Below, one piece after another: positions 38,201-49,005 of a stretch of 64,000 nt of DNA. The stretch spans positions 645,667-709,666 of the forward strand of contig VUYV01000069.1 in NCBI GenBank assembly GCA_008711295.1, in the 5' to 3' direction. The DNA comes from Anarhynchus alexandrinus. Taxonomy: Eukaryota; Chordata; Aves; Charadriiformes; Charadriidae. Each line of letters begins with the position of its first letter. Within the stretch, counting starts at the first letter, position 1. The translations under genes and the position numbers were made by a program. The notes beneath the pieces are model-generated. The model was not told the origin of the DNA. It saw only the letters and a list, made by a program, of their open reading frames with translations, and did no database searches.

Positions 38201-38700
38201 AATGTCACGATGCCATTCTATAGATGTCTGATGTCCCCAGCTTAGGCACGGCAAGCAGTTCTGCTCTTTTCATTCGCCTCCTCTCTAAAACGCTGTAGGT
38301 GGAAGTGTCCCAGTCACGGACCAGGAGCAGCGAGGAGGAACCAGCATGGAGGACCTAACACCCACATGATGTGCACTTGGGGTGTTTCACTTCTGCCTAG
38401 CTCTAGTGTGGTGCCAGGACTGAACCCTCACTGCTGGCAGAGCCCCCCTCAGCCCACGAACTCGGCTGTCTGTAGGGCAAGACGCAGCTTAGCACAGCTC
38501 AGCTTTGCGACCTCCACTCAGGTTTATTCATGGAAAGTGTTAGGAAAGTCTGAAGCACTGTGTAACCTAAAATTATGCAAGATAAGAGAAGGAAAAGCAC
38601 AGACAGCAGTTTAATTGTTGAGAAGGTCATCAACAGCAGCTCAGCAGTTCAAGAGGAAAAGAAATGGCTTCAAACCATTAGGTTTTAAAGGTTTTAAACC
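35251..38700. other. Unique DNA between ancient CR1 and candidate LTR
   Basis: No gene recognised. Frames of 126 codons (35588-35968, plus) and 140 codons (36621-37043, plus) are open but have no domain features. The direct tandem ggttttaaa at 38681-38698 abuts the candidate LTR start. Confidence 0.5.
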
Positions 38701-38965
38701 TGTCCTGGTTTGAGGACAAAACCCCAAGGTTTAAAACCCCAAGACAAAAAACAGGAATCAGGAGATGGCAACTTAGCAACATAGAAGATGATGCAAGGCA
38801 TATTGGAGGCTCATCATTTCCCCGCGTGGCTGATGCCCGCTGTGGCACAGCAGGACACGTGGAACTTATTTTTGAGAGTGGTAGCTGGCAGCTTTTTAGT
38901 CCTATATTAAGCAATAAATTACACTTTGTACTTCTAAGCTGTGTATATCCTGCTTATAGACTCTC
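38701..38965 (+). mobile_element. Candidate solo LTR (ERVL-like start)
   Basis: It begins TGTCCTGGTTT, the opening of many avian ERVL LTRs, and carries AATAAA at 38913-38918 followed by a TTTGTACTTCT stretch, which gives a plausible U3-R-U5 order in about 265 bases. The middle contains CpG and GC-rich U3-like sequence. I could not find a clear terminal CA or a flanking target-site duplication. It is short for the family, so it may be internally deleted or a chance resemblance. No coding capacity. Confidence 0.42.
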
Positions 38966-39774
38966 TTGAGGGAGAGGTTGCTCATGCAATGTGTCCCAGA
39001 GAGGGAGTTCATTTACAATAGACGCATGTGGAGCACAAGTTCCACTTTAGTTTCATCAGAAGAAATTCAGTTTGGGTGCTCCCTGCAGCTTTACAGTGAA
39101 AGAGGAAAATTTGGTCATGGGCATCAAAAGTTCACTCCATGGTAGCAACATGTGTACTGTGGATCTCAATGCTAATTATGCAAGAATGTAAAAATTTTTT
39201 TAATTAATTCAAAGGCAATTATACAATCATGCAATACAGAAATCTCTAAAATACGCTTAAGCTCAAAGATGGCAGCTGTGATTTGGGAATTCCCAAGTAA
39301 CAAATTGCTGGTGACAGACAGAATATTGTAGGAGTATATTATGCAATCTTTTCTGTCTTTTTATATTCCTTCCTCACTATATGTTATTTGAAACTCCTGG
39401 AGAGAAAATACTAGGCCAGAAGGACCATTTTTAAAATTGTATGTAATTTCTGTTTGCGTGTAGAATTTTGCTTACATGTATTCTCACTATTCACAAACCA
39501 GTAAATCTTATATGCATGCCCCTTTGCATACAAAAGAAATAAGCAGTAGTTTTTTTGTCACCATCTCCTTTCATCTTCCTATTACAAAATACGAGCCTTT
39601 TTGGAGGCAGCTTCTTTGATTTTACTTTGTCATGTCACACTGCCGCCTTATTTAGCCAGATGGATGCCTTTGCTCAAGTACTGCATGAAAGTTAGGTGCT
39701 ATTATATATAGCCATAAAAAAAACCTGCTTATACACAGTAAAACACTCAAATGTCAGTGTCAGGCAAAGTCAGG

Positions 39775-39810
39775 ATAACCAGGCCTCTTGGTATAACCAG
39801 GCCTCTTGGT
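39775..39810. repeat. Perfect 18-bp tandem duplication
   Basis: The unit ataaccaggcctcttggt occurs twice with no spacer and no mismatch. This is a simple recent duplication; no functional role is visible. Confidence 0.95.
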
Positions 39811-42300
39811 TTCGCCACAGTCACACTAGGATATGTTTCTCCTTCCTGACGGCTCAAAGACTGTCTTCCAGAGACAATTTCCTTTCAACACAGAATGTTT
39901 TTATACTCTCCCCCTGGTCACTCTATGCTAAAATGACAAAACCAACTGAACTCAATCCACACTTGTGTATTCACCATATGCTTAAACTTCTAGCATCGTG
40001 ACCAAACGTCAGCTGTGCAGCATATTGTCAGCTCTCGAGAGCTCAGTCCTGTTAAAATACCTGTGATTACACGGGCTCTCTGGCAAAGGGAGAATCAAGC
40101 TGGGAAGAACAGGGCCACAGGTCCCCCAGGGAACTCCGAGCATTTCTGCATTAACACAGGAGTAAGGATGGCTGCACACAGTGTTTCAAATAGTGCCGTG
40201 TACTGCAAAGCCACTGTAATCATTCTTTGGCTGCATGAGGTTTATTTGAAGGTGTGCATATGTCCTTGATGAAGGACAGGCTTTTGGTACACATTTTACA
40301 ATGAAATTAGTCCTCTATGGACAACATCTTTCTAAGACGTGTCTGTTGGAGGAAGGAAAAAAAAAAGACCGCCGCTCACTCAGGTGCTCTGAAAGCCAGT
40401 AAGTCGATCAAATGAAACCTTTTTTACCAGGACACTGAAAGTCATTTCCTAAGCTAAGAGCCCACTCCTCCTAAATTTCAAATCTATTGTTCCACCTACA
40501 GTCAGTCGCTTTACCACTCAGATTTTTATAACGAGAAAAAATACAATTTTTCAGTCTCCTGATCACTGAAGAATGACAAACTTATTTCAGCTCTGAATGA
40601 AGACCAGAGGTAAAAACATTTGTGTTAAGAAGGAATCGTTTAAGAAAATAATTACGGAAAGGAAACATCAGGAAACGCCTGCACTGCCCTAACAGCAGAG
40701 CTCACGCATGACCCAGTGTCAGGTGTAACTTGTGGCTCATGTTTTTGTAAACCTGGTTTCTTAAAGATAGGTTTAAAATTCACATATGGTCTTTTAAATA
40801 AAAATGGCTTGCGTTTAAACATGTTATGAATCTACACATCCATTCGGAGTTGACTGGAATTAGCTTGTGAGCATTTTGAAAGCTTGATAGCATTTTCTTT
40901 AACTTAGGGAGTTCAGAAGCTAACTTTAGGGGCCCAGGAAAATGTCATGCTTCTTTTAGTTGCAAATGATACAAATACAGTCTCAGGTACGCTGTTCCAG
41001 CCTCTAAAGGTCTAAAGGTGACACAGCAAATCCATTCACACTTATCTCAGAGACACCCATCATTGCAAGGTTTCCGTTTTGCATTTAAGACTTCCAGTCT
41101 ATCAGTTTTCTAATTACTTATGTCATACTTTACTGTGTGGTTTTGGCAATGTTGTTAGATTTGCGTGTAACACAAAATGAATCTTTAATTTGTAATTTTA
41201 AAGTAGGGATAATCTATTTAAGTTCTGTAACATTTTCCAATTCCCCAAAGTTTTAGTATCAAAAATCTTCATAGATTACTCTTACGGGCAATTTATAACC
41301 CATCGAGGCTGCAATTTTGGGAATAATATACTGATGCACTGTATAATTTGAGATCAGAGGGGAAACTATCCTCATGTGAACATCTATTTGCATACAATCA
41401 TTTGAGGCTCTGCAGTTTTGGGATGCGGCACTGCTGGACTTGAGCCTAGGGAACCTACGCAGGGTACGGCGTGGAAGAGTGGCGAGAACCTGCAGCACGC
41501 TGTACGCACCAGGACAGGCACAGACTCTGGCCGCACTGCATCGCCAGCTTACCTGGGTATGCTGCTGGGCCATTTTTTGGTCTGTGGTGTAGACATGCCC
41601 ATATCTAATGTCTGAGCACCAACTAATATTAGTAGAAAACAGATGGGTTGGAGGAGGTTCCAAATGCCTGAAGCTCTTTTTTTGGCCTCATCCTGCTCCT
41701 GCACGGAGTATCTGGCAGCTGTACTCTAATGTTTTCGTTTGTTTTGAATTAAACTCCTCTTTTCTCCTGCCCTACCCATTTCTATTTTCGTACTCAGCTT
41801 GTGACTCTGCACGTGTGTAGTGTCTGTTGTATCCATGAGTCTCCACCAATGAATCTGCTCAAGTAAGGCCAGCTGGATTTGGCCTTGGATCACAATACTT
41901 ACCAATGAGTGGTACAGAGAGATTTTTAAGCAGCACTTTCAATGACAGATTAATCTCTGTTACCTTGTTCTATACCGTGGCTTGCTACAGAAATCCTCTT
42001 AAACGTCTTTAATTTGTTTACCTATTATTTAAAATAAAACAAAGGGCTTTTGTTTGGTTTGGTTTGTTGTTGTTTTTTTTTTAATATGGCCTCTGAGTCT
42101 AAGTGATGTAGTTAAAAACACTTCCATAAACTGCTCTAATTTGTGTAACATAAAATAATTCAACCCCTAATTATTGTATTCCTACATCTCAAGAGAATTT
42201 TATAGCTCTAGGAACTTCTCTAAAACAGACTAATCATTCTGTGAAGACTTCATTAAAAAGTAAGATACAAAATGAAGGCAACGTCTCTAAACTCCTGATG

Positions 42301-42325
42301 TATATATATACGTATACACACACAC
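42301..42325. repeat. TA/CA dinucleotide microsatellite
   Basis: A TA run grades through cgta into a CA run, giving a compound dinucleotide repeat of about 25 bases. Confidence 0.85.
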
Positions 42326-44469
42326 TTCAATATCACAAATCTAGAAATTAATATGAAATTAAAAAAGAGTGCCTCACCTATTCTGATTCAGATTCATTGC
42401 TTATTCATTATTTCAAGCCTGATCATTATAATAGTTTGCTTCACTATTGTAAATGAATATTTCTATAAATGTTTAATTAGGCATAAATGTTACCACAAAA
42501 AAGCTTTTCTGACCACTGCAATTTAGGATTGCTAGACCTAGCATAAAAAAGGATATGTTTTAAAGATAAGTGCATGTAATGAAAAGTATCAAAGTTCATT
42601 TTCAACTTTTTTTCCCATTTTTTTAAAAACTGAAATGCAGAATAAGTTCCATCTATATGCTGTGATTTACTCCCCAATGCCTTCCCTTACAACCTCTTCC
42701 AGTCCTCCCAGTTCAGGTATTTCTTTCTCTGATTCAATAAAAAACTGGAGTTGGATCATTGCCTGTTCATATTCTTCATCTCTTATTCTAAGTAAATGCT
42801 AATAACAAGTAGCTCAAAGTTGAAAAGGAATTCCATTTCTTTCTCATTAGCTTTTTACAGTCTTCATCTGCTTGTACCAAAATATGAGGGCTGCTGCCGC
42901 AGCCACAAGACAGTGTATGTTGCTGTGCTTGGCTACGCCAGCAGTCCGGACAACCTGAGAAATCTTACTGAAGGGTCATGCCCATCTCATTGCCAAGGGC
43001 CTCGGATGAAGAGTGGATTCTGCATCCCAGAGAAAAACAAGAGATTTCCTGCTCTCAGGTTTCCCATCCCACTTTCATTTTATGCCTGCCCAGCTAAGGA
43101 CGTCACTACACCGCAGTTAACTCTATATAACTCTGGAACTGTCTTTTCATGAAGAAAGCTGTGCAGCAAAGTCTGAATGTTTAGAAGAAACTGGTTAGCC
43201 TCACTAAACAAACAGTTCAATCACAGGAGGACATCTTTGAGTTACATGACTGAACTGCGGAGGTGTCTGAGTAAGCTGAGCACCAGGAAAGGACACCATT
43301 GTACTCATGTTGCACTGAAATCTTCAGCAGATGGAGGTGAGCAAACTGAAATGAAAAAAAAAAAAGCCAGTACTGTGTTGTTTCAGGCTTTGGTACAAAC
43401 AAGATATCCTAACTTGCTGAGTTCTGAAGGAACGAAACAAGAGTGACTTTAAGAGTGTCCTAGACTTAGAGCCTCCAGAGGAACCTGTAGCCCACAGGAT
43501 TTTAATTCTTCTCTGTCTCAGAGGCCAGAGGGCACTTTGTGGTGCCATCTGTGCTGAACCCCAGAACTGTAACAAAGCAAAATACTGCAGAGAGGGCTCC
43601 ACCAGATGGGTTTTTTGCCCGTTTGTCACTAAACATGTTTGACAAGCTTTCAGAGCCATGAGATACTAGGTAGGTTCACACAAGCCTAATGTCACCAGAG
43701 TCAGGTGAACCTCAACAGAAAAGCCTTAACAAAAAGTATCCCAGGAGATGGTTTACTGACATTTACTCAGGTTAACCTGACAAACCTGACAAACACATCA
43801 CCATCTTGAGGACATTTTGTTGATCTGAGATTACCACAGCATGTTTCACCGCATGGCCTCCCACCAACCTTGTACTGGGAGAGCAACAAGTGAAAGCCAG
43901 ACTTTTCCCTGCTTGTGCTTTAGAATAAATGACTCCACGAGGCCTGAGAGCTGGGAGACTGAAATGCAAAGGCAAGAAGAGATGCTAGTTTATAATAATA
44001 TATCTCTAAGGACTTCAGCCGAGTTACTTCTGGTCTGAACAAATAAAGGTGGGACAGAAAGGTTACGTACAACTTCTCTTAACTGAAATCTTTAAAAATG
44101 TGCACTAAAACCAGCCATCTATAAGAGCACATTCAAACTGTGTGACTACTCCACATTTGTATGGCAAAGCCATAGAAGACCCTGAGGACAATGACACTGT
44201 GTCTGAGAGACGAGGCAGAAGGAAAGACCTGGTTTGATGCCTGGGCATGCTGCCTTTTCATGTCTCTGATTTAATGTATAGTGGTAGTAAACAAAATCAA
44301 AGAGCAGCAAAATTTCCAATCCCGGACACATGATAAAAGGCAATGAAACATGCAGAAGCACCTGACGAGAACAGGGAGGGTTGCTAGAAACCAGACTTCA
44401 GAGATAACTCTTCAGAAAAGTATTTGATTCAGGGGTTAGTTTTAGAAAAATAAATTGGCTTTGTTTAGA

Positions 44470-44620
44470 ATGAAATTTATAGCCATCAAGGGAGGAGGAT
44501 TCTGGAATAACCTTCCAAAGAAGGAGTGGGAGCCAACAACTGTTCTTAAAAATGGAGATTCTTTTGAAAGAAGAACATAATGCTTTCTGACAGCAGGAGG
44601 CCTTCCCTTATTCTACAATC
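44470..44620 (+). mobile_element. Probable ancient CR1 3' fragment
   Basis: The string ggattctggaataaccttcc (44499-44518), followed by a gagtgggagcc-like segment and aaaatggagattc, matches the C-terminal ORF2/3' region (W-N-N-L-P motif) of old CR1 subfamilies known from turtles and crocodilians. The copy is short and decayed, with no frame. Boundaries are approximate. Confidence 0.5.
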
Positions 44621-45344
44621 CTCTGTTTTTAAATAAATCTATTACTAATAAAGCACTAGAAAATACCATGTTCAAAAAAATGAATTCAAAAGTAAACACG
44701 TAACATTTTGAATACAGCAGTGTTTTATGTTTCTGGGCTTTGATTACCTTAAGCCCTTACACAGGCACCTGCTGTTTTCCAAATCACTGCATCAAACTCC
44801 ATCTTTACCTGCTAGTCGAGTAATTACATGGAGGTATTCGACTTTAGATTAAGATCAGCTTGTCATGCATCAAAGGTTTGAGAGGCCGAAGGAAATTATT
44901 CATGTCATAATGAAATGTAATGCCATCATTCTTCAAATCATCATAATGAAAGATTAACCGTGAGAATCTGACTGTGCCTTTCCACAGTAAAACTGGCAGA
45001 TGGGGAAAAGAGGACGCAGGCAAGTCTGCAAGGTTCCCCTTTGGGTCTTTTCATAGAGAATCATGGTGTGGGGGGATCAGCCCAGGGAGCAACCAAATGG
45101 GTACAGAAATGCTCTTCAACATTTCAGAGCTATGCATCAACGTGGATTTCTGCTTTATGTCCTTCCTGTGGCTGGTCTCCTGCTTCTCCACCCTGGCTGC
45201 ACAGCCCACACAGAGCCATAGAACACACTTTTGGCATATGTTGTTGAGGTGCAGACATAAAGAAATATTATCTCGGAAAAAATTCCCACAAGGTTTAGCA
45301 TAATCCAGATTACCTCTTGATTAAAAAAAAAAAGAGAGTGGTAT
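44621..45344. other. Unique DNA between two CR1 fragments
   Basis: No gene recognised. A 109-codon plus-strand frame at 44974-45303 is probably chance. It overlaps a shifted second frame with no better features, and neither has a known domain. An A run at 45321-45331 lies just before the next CR1 copy. Confidence 0.45.
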
Positions 45345-45752
45345 AAAAGGTATTGAAAGGCTGAGAGAGCTGGGACTCTTTAGCCTAGAGAAGAGAAGGC
45401 TGAGGGGAGACCTTATTACTGCTTACAAATATCTAAAGGGTGGGTTGAAGGAGGATGGAGCCAGACTCTTTTCAGTGGTTCCCAATGACAGGACGAGGGG
45501 CAATGGGCATAAGTTGGAACATAGGAAGTTCTGTTCAAATATACAGAAAAACTTCTTTACGGTTAGGGTGACAGAGCACTGGAACAGGCTGCCCAGGGAG
45601 GTTGTGGAGTCCCCTTCTCTGGAGATTTTCAAGACCCACCTGGATGCAGTCCTGAGTAACGTGCTCTAGGCAATCCTGCTTTGGCAGGGGAGTTGGACTA
45701 GATGATCACTAGAGGTCCCTTCCAACTCTGAAAATTCCATGATTCCGTGATA
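45345..45752 (+). mobile_element. CR1 LINE, strongly 5'-truncated, about 0.4 kb
   Basis: Plus-strand CR1 copy comprising only the last part of ORF2 and the short 3' UTR. It ends with the tggactagatgatc and cccttccaactctg region, then attccatg and attccgtg octamer-type units at 45735-45752. The sequence aligns well by eye with the C-terminal part of the copy at 4099, so it is of a broadly similar, fairly young age. There is no poly(A) tail, as expected for CR1. Confidence 0.93.
45445..45669 (+). pseudogene. CR1 ORF2 C-terminal fragment
   Basis: An open frame of 74 codons gives the end of CR1 ORF2, including [39 protein letters not shown] and a natural stop. It corresponds to the frame at 4533-4186 in the larger copy. 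There is no catalytic domain, so it has no activity. It stays open mainly because it is short and relatively young. Confidence 0.92.
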
Positions 45753-48700
45753 AACATCCTTTATTTCAGCTGAATATTTTGGGTTGTTTCCTCAATATAC
45801 TGGTGCAATATAAAGTATATGGACACAGCCAATCTGTTGGAACATCTTCTAAGGAACTAATTTACCTTAATTACAGGAAGTGTGCATGACAATCTAACAT
45901 AATGTCAGAAAATTTACCTAGGTGACATACTAGGCCACTGCAAAGTAGTTAAGTGATGGTTCATGAACAGGACTTGTTAATTAATTGATCTACAGCTATT
46001 CCTCTTTCAGAAAGTACATTTAGAGCTGAGAAAATAACAATATTTGTAGTTAACCGCTTCTCAGGGAAAACAGCAAAAAAAATTTTTCAGTGGGTTTTTT
46101 CCTGGACCCCTTAGACAAAATATTTAATTTTAATTTCAACATCTTAACTTTTTTTTTTTAATTAAAAACAGCTAAATATCATTTTAAAATGAAGTGCTAG
46201 AGAAGAGGATGTCTAAGCATATTGCATAAATCCCATCCTTTACTCTTTTTTGGGAGAGAAGGAAGAGAATTACTTGCTGAATATGAAATCAGCCCCAGTT
46301 TTATTAACTATACATCAAAAGAAATTAACAAGCACAAATTATGATTCTCATAGTATAAAGCCTTAAAGATGTTCAGCATTTCATTCTCAGCGTCATCATA
46401 AATAACTTATAAAAATCAACAGATTATATTATTTTGAAGTAGACTGATCAGCATTGTATGGATGCTGCATATAGTACGAATATTTTCTACAGAAATCTAC
46501 TCTTAAAGTTTTAAACTGAATTTATTCCAAACTATCAAAGTGTTAATAATTTTAAAATTAACCAATTATCATCTAACTTGAACCATTTCTGAATTGACAA
46601 AGAAAAAATATTCATACATTTCTATTTTTCAGGCTGTTTTTACCCATTATAGACACATATGAACCAACAAGAAAATCTGACTGGAACACAGGGGAAGGTC
46701 TTAGATGAACCAGTTTGCCTCACACTTTTCTACAGAGTTTGCCTATAAGACATTTACTTTAAAAAATCATAGGGACTCTACACCACTCTCAACTCTCAAC
46801 TATTGAGAATTTCTAATTACATTTTCAAGGGAACATAGATCAAACAAACACAACTTGAAGATGAATTGTGGTTTTGTTCACTCAAAAGCCATACACAAGC
46901 ATACGATATTGTTTGATAATAAAGAGGACGTTAATCCCGTCACCATTCAGATCCTCTGGCCATTCTGGACCCTGGTGGCATTCCTGGAGTCCCTCACTCC
47001 AGTGACGGAGTGCACCACTGGGCACAGCTGTCTGCCAGCTGTGGCCCCACGGCACATCTAACTGAGTTTGCAACCTGCAAAACTGGCCTGTGGCTACTGG
47101 ATGGAAATGAAGTAACTTGGTAGAACTTCTTTCAAATCCAGCTACTCATTATTCATTTATGAGAGGACAGAAATTAGATCAAATCAGCAAAAATGTCCAC
47201 ACCCTGAAATTTAACCTTCACTTTCAAGCTTTCAATTCAGCTTAGAAATCCCTCGTCTCAGTCTGCTGCCCCAAATTATAAATTATAAATAATAAATTAT
47301 TATAAATAATTAAATATTTACTTATTCCTTGTTCTTTTGGCTTCCACGAACAAATGTACCTCAGCTTGTGGTTCATCTACTCCATCAGGTACGTTCCAGC
47401 ACAGACATTACTGCAGAAATCTCTCTGACTAATTAGGTACAGTGAGTGGGTTCTATGGAGCCATTGCCAGCTGAGCTCCACGCAGCGAGAAATACTGACA
47501 AAGATATACAGAATATTCACAGAAAGACTTCTGACATCTTCCAGTGCTGGAGAAAGTCATTAAAATCAAGAATACAGTTATCATCTCTGCTACAGGAAAG
47601 TCTTAAGATTCCCAATGAAGGCTGAAAAGCTGCTGTTCTGGGTACAACAAAAGTATAATCAAGTTCCCCAAGCATTTTTATTCCAAATAAACAAGATGAA
47701 TAAACATGGGAAGAAGGAAGCGTTGCTATTCCCACATTAAACATGATGAACTTGGGTAAAACAAGATGCTTAGCCTTTTTGATCTGTCCTTCACTGCAAC
47801 CGACAGCAGAGCTAATTCCTTCTATTTACTCCCCATGATAAAGCCTCGCTTAAGACAAAGCCAACGCACTGCACAGCCACATGGCACCTACATCAAATGA
47901 CTCCATTCCCACCATCAGGCCACTGGGCAGGCAATGGGTCTGACTTCTCAGCCCATAACCTCTTGCAACCTCACCTGTTGCAGTCACATTTTGCCAGTAG
48001 TTCAAGCACCACTGCTGTTAATTACTCAAGGTACCTGGTCTATAAGAAGTTTTGGCCAAAATTTCATTTAATGTAAGTGAAAGGTTCTGGATGCACACAA
48101 AAACCAGGCTAAGGATAAAAGGTTAACTACTGCCTTTAATTTTTCCTTTCACCCCTGAAAAAACAATGTCTAATGTTTTTTCTAAGTCTCATCTTATCTT
48201 TCACAGTTTAACAGAATTTAATAAATGAATAATTAGTGAAAACCAGTAATATTTATGTAGGCCTCAATTGTACATACTTCTTTCAGGCTAAGAGCGAGGA
48301 TAAACATGGCAAGTATAGAAATGAACAGCACACATTTAGTTCTTTTTTTTTCATTTTCTCTGGACTCTATTACAAATAGCTGGCACTATAAGCAAGTTTA
48401 TAATTCATGACAAGATGCACACCAGAACGAGGAAAACAAAGTCACCTGTGAAGCCTCTGCAGACACAGCAGAGATACAATAAAAGAGAAAAACTCTTAAA
48501 AGAGTCACCTTGAAAAATACTGAGGCACAACGTTCATCTTCACCATGGGGAACAAAGAAGCAGCACATTACAGCATCCAAGACACACTGTGGTAGTTAAG
48601 AGAATGAAGTTTCTTTGGGAAAGCACATATTTCCCATTTTTAAAATCTTTTACCCTCATACTTTCCCTGTTTGAGGAACTTTTGACATGACCGTCTAAAT

Positions 48701-48784
48701 TCCCATCGGGCTGAAAATAAGAACATATTACAATCACAGAGAGAAGTGTCATGAAAACACTTTTATGAGCATTTGAAGAGATAA
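45753..48784. other. Unique AT-rich DNA, no recognised gene
   Basis: Contains poly(T) and poly(A) tracts (46149-46158 and others) and an extremely AT-rich self-complementary stretch at 47273-47325. A GC-richer patch at 46940-47060 is open on both strands but carries no domain. Confidence 0.5.
47273..47325. repeat. AT-rich low-complexity tract with inverted symmetry
   Basis: Over 50 bases consist almost only of A and T, in overlapping ataaatt/aattat units that can pair with each other. Such tracts are common in vertebrate introns and no function is implied. Confidence 0.75.
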
Positions 48785-49005
48785 ACTAGTTCAAAAAGAG
48801 ATTAAACAAATTCCTGGTGGACGGGTTAATCAGCGGCTATTAAACACCCACCAGCTGGCTCCAGATCAGGGAATCTCTGAGCAGCTGAAGGCTGGAAGGT
48901 GGGGACGTGGAGCAGGGGGAGCGTTTGATGTTAGCGACCGTTCAAAGTAGGATGCTGGACTAGGTCTGGTCCAGTATGCCCTTCCTTATGGCCTTGCATT
49001 ATGTC
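48785..49005 (+). mobile_element. Ancient CR1 3' fragment
   Basis: Starts at tagttcaaaaagagattaaa (48788-48807), continues with a ggcggg/ggctatta segment and ends with ggatgctggactaggtctgg (48951-48970) and ccagtatgcccttccttatg (48971-48990). This is the standard 3' end of the old CR1 subfamilies abundant in turtle and crocodile genomes, in the same order and strand. It is decayed, with no frame, and is clearly older than the copies with ATTCTGTG-type ends. Confidence 0.8.

Larger units (their letters stand above)
38966..44469. other. Unique DNA, no recognised gene
   Basis: Contains a perfect 18-bp tandem duplication at 39775-39810, a CpG-bearing patch at 41420-41570, a T-rich run with TTTGG units near 42050-42083 and a TA/CA microsatellite at 42301-42325. 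Frames of 111-134 codons (41259-41663 and 43324-43659 on the minus strand; 42796-43152 on the plus) have no recognisable domain. Confidence 0.5.

Noticed and set aside
45321..45331. A run before the second CR1 as a retroposon tail
   Set aside because: CR1 elements do not end in poly(A), and the run lies at the 5' side of this copy.
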